In this document: one piece after another, positions 4,771 to 7,347 of the stretch | Position numbering within the stretch: the stretch's first letter is position 1 | Layout of the letters: each line of letters begins with the position of its first letter | Origin: Nitrososphaerales archaeon TH1920 | Lineage (GTDB): Archaea; Thermoproteota; Nitrososphaeria; Nitrososphaerales; Nitrososphaeraceae | Direction of reading: 5' to 3' | DNA: 7,347 bases | NCBI GenBank assembly: GCA_014523495.1 | Contig: JAATVM010000056.1 | Coordinates: 1 to 7,347, forward strand | Program-made: the position numbers and the translations under genes | Notes under the pieces: model-generated | The model's database searches: none | Told to the model about the DNA's origin: nothing | Seen by the model: only the letters and a program-made list of their open reading frames with translations

Positions 4771-5523
4771 ATGTTTATTGGTAAAAGTAGGACGGCATTA
4801 ACGCAAACTTTTCTCATTGCTTATTTGACAGGTATTCTATGGTTAAGAAGAAATCCTTTATCTTTGATTTTTTCTGCAATAAGTCCTTTCTCACTGTTAT
4901 TTATTTTATTTATTGTCAGTGAGGGAAAATATTTGCCACTATCTATTACAGGGAGTTTGGTAATGGCATTAGTTGGATATGGATTGTCACTAGGTCAAGA
5001 TATCTCTTTTTATAAAAATGAATATAAGATTCAAGATGTCTTTGTAGCGTCTCCTGTATCGCCTATTACTTACATGGTCGGATTGGCAATTTCACAAATA
5101 TTATTTGGACTGCCTGCTCTATTAGTATTGATCTCACTTGCTACTTTGTTTCTATCATCTTTAATTTACATTCCCGTCTTATTGGTTACTGCCTTACTTG
5201 TGTGGGGTTCGATGTCATCTATGGGATTTTTTCTGTCTTCTCATATGTTACACCTGCGCAATGTCTCACAAATAATATCATTTGTGAATGTGATCCTTGT
5301 AATTCTGCCACCGGTATTTTACAGTATAAATATATTACCTCTTGAGTTGCAATATGCTTCCTATTTCGTTCCAACTACTCATGCATCTCTAATAATCCAA
5401 AATATTATGGGATTAGCGACACCAAAAGAATGGTCAATTGAATTGGGACTCCTAGTTCAACTAGTATATCTGATAGGTTTTGTGTTTTTAGCAAAAGTAA
5501 AAGCTTTGTGGCGTGAGAATTGA
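4771..5523 (+). CDS. ABC-2 type transporter permease
   Basis: This 250-residue integral membrane protein has about six transmembrane helices: roughly 31-49, 56-75, 100-125, 130-156, 165-187 and 225-243. A short amphipathic N-terminus (LIAYLTGILWLRRNPLSLIF) precedes the first helix, as in DrrB/NodJ-like permeases. The segment at 178-206, with ILPPVFYSINILPL and ASYFVPTTHASL, is the typical ABC-2 signature region before the last helix. The loop QDVFVASPVSPITYMVG (88-104) resembles the coupling region that contacts the ATPase. Such permeases work with a separate ATP-binding subunit to export drugs, lipids or polysaccharides. No ATPase gene lies within the window, and about 480 bp of spacer follows, so the partner is encoded elsewhere. 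Substrate unknown. The ATG start is supported by the TATA box and by the onset of the domain. Confidence 0.87.
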   Translation: MFIGKSRTALTQTFLIAYLTGILWLRRNPLSLIFSAISPFSLLFILFIVSEGKYLPLSITGSLVMALVGYGLSLGQDISFYKNEYKIQDVFVASPVSPITYMVGLAISQILFGLPALLVLISLATLFLSSLIYIPVLLVTALLVWGSMSSMGFFLSSHMLHLRNVSQIISFVNVILVILPPVFYSINILPLELQYASYFVPTTHASLIIQNIMGLATPKEWSIELGLLVQLVYLIGFVFLAKVKALWREN

Positions 5524-5580
5524 TTTTCCAAATATCTTATTGCGATGTAAATATCATAGTTTGAATTCAACTCAAAAGCT

Positions 5581-5617
5581 AAAATGAATGAATCTTAAAA
5601 TGAATGAATCTTAAAAT
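5581..5617. repeat. Tandem duplication of a 16-bp unit
   Basis: The unit aaaatgaatgaatctt occurs twice without change (5581-5596 and 5597-5612), followed by five further matching bases. Each unit itself contains a doubled TGAA. It probably arose by replication slippage. Confidence 0.85.
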
Positions 5618-5751
5618 TAGTTAATTCTAAGTGATACTACAAAGAGAAATTAGGTATTTAGCTGATAAAGGTTCAATAATATGCTATACTTCTTTGAACT
5701 ATTTCTTTATTGATTTTTAAACTTATGTTTTAGTGATAATTCTGTTCTTAT

Positions 5752-5779
5752 ATTAAGAAACATATTAAGAAACATATTA
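5752..5779. repeat. Tandem duplication of a 12-bp unit
   Basis: The unit attaagaaacat occurs at 5752-5763 and 5764-5775, followed by ATTA, the start of a third. Same spacer as the 16-bp duplication, and again most likely slippage. Confidence 0.85.
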
Positions 5780-5965
5780 TTACATTTTGATATTCTTTAT
5801 CCTTCATGCGACCAGTTACCTTTACAAATGATGTTCGTAAATTGTCATCAAGAATTGAATTTTGATCAATGACATGCACAAAATACAGAAACAAATAATT
5901 GAACACAACAATAGTACCTAAAAAGTATCGTGAATAGTTAGAAATGAATTGAACTCTAGTTTTCC

Positions 5966-5978
5966 AAAAGGATAAATC
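5966..5978 (+). promoter_or_regulatory. BRE/TATA-like element of the antiporter gene
   Basis: AAAAGGATAAATC has a purine-rich left part like a TFB-recognition element and an A/T core centred about 29 bp before the ATG at 6003. This fits a leaderless transcript. Confidence 0.35.
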
Positions 5979-6002
5979 TAGTAAGAATAAATCTGATAAA
6001 TC

Positions 6003-7229
6003 ATGGCCACAGAGCAGCTGTTCGTCAGTGTCGTAATCATCCTGGTAGCAGCACGACTACTTGGTGAGTTTTGCCAAAGGCTGCGTATGCCTCCACTAGT
6101 TGGGGAGTTGGCTGCGGGAATAATAATTGGCCCTTATGTTTTAAATTTGGTAACTCCCAGTGACAGCCTGAATGTTATCTCAGACTTGGCTGTTTTCTTT
6201 CTCATGCTATTAGCAGGATTACAGATGGACCCTAGAGAAATAAGAAAAGCCGGACTCCGTGCAGGAGTTTTGTCAGCCATAGCATTTTCAATACCTTACG
6301 TAGGCGGCTTTGCAATAGCCTCTCTCTTTGGTCTTGGAATAGTCCAATCTATGTTCGTTGGATTGTTATTATCAATAACTGCTGTCCCAGTCACCACAAT
6401 TGTTCTAATGCAATTCGGAATATTGGAAACTAAGCTAGGTAATACTATTATTACTGCAGCTGTAATCAACGATATTTTTTCCCTTGTACTCTTATCAATT
6501 GTGTTATCCCTGAATGAAGCCACTGGCGCTCCAGTGAATATTATGGAGCAGACCATAAATACTATAATTAAGATTTCGTTATTTATTGGCGCAATATTTC
6601 TTGTCGATATATTATTTAGAAAAGCGAACGTCTGGCTTCAACGTCGAGGCGCTTACTTTTTTGAAAAACTGCAAACAAAGGAAGCAGCCTTCGGCATATT
6701 ATTAATTTCCACAATTCTGGTATCTGTTATTGCGCAGGTAGTAATTGGTTTGCATTTTATAATAGGTACTTTTTTTTCAGGACTGATAGTATACAAGGAA
6801 ATTATAAGGAAAGAAAATTTTGAACGAGTTTATGGAATAATTTCTGCAATAACATTCGGATTCTTTGCTCCCATATTCTTTGCCGTAATAGGAATCAATA
6901 TCAATATGGATTCGATTGTCAACAATCTTCCATTTTTTATTGTTCTGGCAATAGTAGCTGTCCTCACTAAAGTAGGTGGAGGTTATATTGGTTCGAGGTT
7001 AATTAAATTCTCAAAGGAAGAAAGTTTAGCTATTGCTTTTATTATGAACGGAAGAGGAATGGTTGAATTAGTAATAGCAGCTATAGGGTTTTCTGCCGGC
7101 ATTATTGATTCAACTATATTCTCCATTACAGTAACAATTGGCTGGGCTACAACAATCATGGCACCAATACTTTCAAGACCCTACGTCATGAAAATTAAAT
7201 CTCAAGCAGCAAACAAGCCTAATCCATGA
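6003..7229 (+). CDS. Cation/proton antiporter (Na+/H+ exchanger domain, CPA family)
   Basis: This 408-residue polytopic membrane protein fits the Na+/H+ exchanger domain, which swaps Na+ or K+ for H+ to control pH and ion balance. LRMPPLVGELAAGIIIGP (27-44) is the conserved first-repeat motif. FFLMLLAGLQMD (65-76) follows. The unwound helix 4 carries ITAVPVTT (125-132). The ion-binding helix 5 carries AAVINDIFSL (152-161), with the Asn156-Asp157 pair. The second repeat shows GFFAPIFFAVIG (286-297), Lys323 in TKVGGGYIGSRL, and MNGRGMVELVIAA (348-360) with Arg351 and Glu355. About 12-13 helices are expected. KefB/KefC-like proteins usually add a C-terminal RCK/TrkA-N domain; here the protein ends about 18 residues after the last helix, so no such nucleotide sensor is attached. 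The Asn-Asp pair is usual in electroneutral exchangers, where electrogenic ones have Asp-Asp, so electroneutral exchange is the better guess. A possible downstream ORF overlaps its stop by four bases. Confidence 0.92.
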   Translation: MATEQLFVSVVIILVAARLLGEFCQRLRMPPLVGELAAGIIIGPYVLNLVTPSDSLNVISDLAVFFLMLLAGLQMDPREIRKAGLRAGVLSAIAFSIPYVGGFAIASLFGLGIVQSMFVGLLLSITAVPVTTIVLMQFGILETKLGNTIITAAVINDIFSLVLLSIVLSLNEATGAPVNIMEQTINTIIKISLFIGAIFLVDILFRKANVWLQRRGAYFFEKLQTKEAAFGILLISTILVSVIAQVVIGLHFIIGTFFSGLIVYKEIIRKENFERVYGIISAITFGFFAPIFFAVIGININMDSIVNNLPFFIVLAIVAVLTKVGGGYIGSRLIKFSKEESLAIAFIMNGRGMVELVIAAIGFSAGIIDSTIFSITVTIGWATTIMAPILSRPYVMKIKSQAANKPNP

Positions 7230-7347
7230 TATTGAACGATTTCAGGCAGCAGTATTATCAGCAGCAGTATTATCAGCAGCAGTATTATCAGCAGCAGTAT
7301 TATCAGCAGCAGTATTATCAGCAGCAGTATTATCAGCAGCAGTATTA
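7226..7347 (+). CDS. Possible Gln/Tyr-repeat protein, N-terminal part (cut by window edge)
   Basis: ATG at 7226-7228 overlaps the antiporter stop in an ATGA arrangement and opens MILNDFRQQYY, followed by repeats of the pentapeptide QQQYY, still open at the window end (40 codons). The 15-bp DNA unit keeps the frame. A Gln/Tyr-rich tract of this kind would be disordered and perhaps self-associating. Two points lower confidence. The DNA copies are perfect, which points to recent slippage and not protein selection. Four other frames through the repeat are also open, among them a minus-strand NTAAD frame that ends at TGA 7244-7242. It may be plain non-coding satellite DNA. Confidence 0.25.
   Translation, partial: MILNDFRQQYYQQQYYQQQYYQQQYYQQQYYQQQYYQQQY
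7246..7347. repeat. Perfect 15-bp tandem repeat, 6.8 copies, open at the window edge
   Basis: The unit gcagcagtattatca starts at 7246, 7261, 7276, 7291, 7306 and 7321, with 12 bases of a seventh copy at 7336-7347. All copies are identical. It begins 17 bp after the antiporter stop. Just upstream, ttcag at 7241-7245 resembles a decayed edge. The array length is unknown because the window ends inside it. There are no spacers, so it is not CRISPR. Perfect identity suggests recent expansion or an assembly artefact at a contig end. Confidence 0.97.

Larger units (their letters stand above)
5524..6002. other. AT-rich spacer between permease and antiporter genes
   Basis: No convincing gene is seen in these 479 bases. 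The spacer holds two short tandem duplications (5581-5617 and 5752-5779) and, at its end, the antiporter promoter. A minus-strand frame at 5748-5906 (52 codons from a GTG) is open, but its ends are low-complexity and it is not accepted. Confidence 0.5.

Noticed and set aside
5748..5906. Open minus-strand frame of about 52 codons starting at GTG
   Set aside because: Its C-terminus comes from the 12-bp duplication (repeated CFLI) and its N-terminus is Phe/Tyr/Leu-rich, as expected from AT-rich DNA. Only the middle looks protein-like, and no promoter was found.
6296..6556. Minus-strand ORF inside the antiporter gene
   Set aside because: It is opposite the conserved helix 4-5 region of a clear family member; it is a shadow frame.
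7246..7347. CRISPR array
   Set aside because: The unit is 15 bp, head to tail, with no unique spacers and no cas genes nearby.

Overview
The window looks archaeal, most likely from an ammonia-oxidising thaumarchaeon (Nitrososphaeria, perhaps Nitrososphaera or Nitrosocosmicus). The DNA is AT-rich. Most genes have a TATA-like box about 24-34 bp before the start codon and no Shine-Dalgarno site, the usual layout of leaderless archaeal transcripts. There is a Mer/LLM-type oxidoreductase, a family that often uses coenzyme F420, and several very small CxxC zinc-ribbon proteins. The lineage is inferred from gene style, not from a marker gene.

Layout, left to right. (1) 1-400: 5' part of an LLM-class F420/flavin oxidoreductase on the minus strand, cut by the window edge and divergent from an acylphosphatase (551-871, possibly from 497). 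(2) 987-3184: a pair of imperfect ~115-bp direct repeats (74 of 80 identical in the core) bracketing a VOC/glyoxalase-fold protein (1139-1636), a small single-pass membrane protein on the minus strand (1670-1897) and a secreted NodB-type polysaccharide deacetylase (2047-3036). (3) 3185-4193: a run of tiny genes: a 37-aa two-CxxC protein (minus), a possible 27-aa Cys-rich microprotein (minus), an 84-aa charged helical protein (plus) and a 57-aa zinc ribbon (plus). Three of these four were found by reading short frames by eye. (4) 4194-4770: no convincing gene; one weak candidate for a structured RNA. (5) 4771-5523: ABC-2 type permease without an adjacent ATPase. (6) 5524-6002: AT-rich spacer with two short tandem duplications. 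(7) 6003-7229: cation/proton antiporter. (8) 7246-7347: perfect 15-bp tandem repeat that runs off the window and may encode a (QQQYY)n protein whose ATG overlaps the antiporter stop.

The genes do not form one operon: strands alternate, spacers are long, and nearly every gene seems to have its own promoter. Shared themes are the cell envelope (deacetylase, permease, antiporter, small membrane protein) and small metabolic or detoxification enzymes (LLM oxidoreductase, acylphosphatase, VOC protein). I see no defence system, CRISPR array, transposase, rRNA or tRNA. The most unusual items are the direct-repeat bracket, the cluster of Cys-rich microproteins and the terminal 15-bp repeat.
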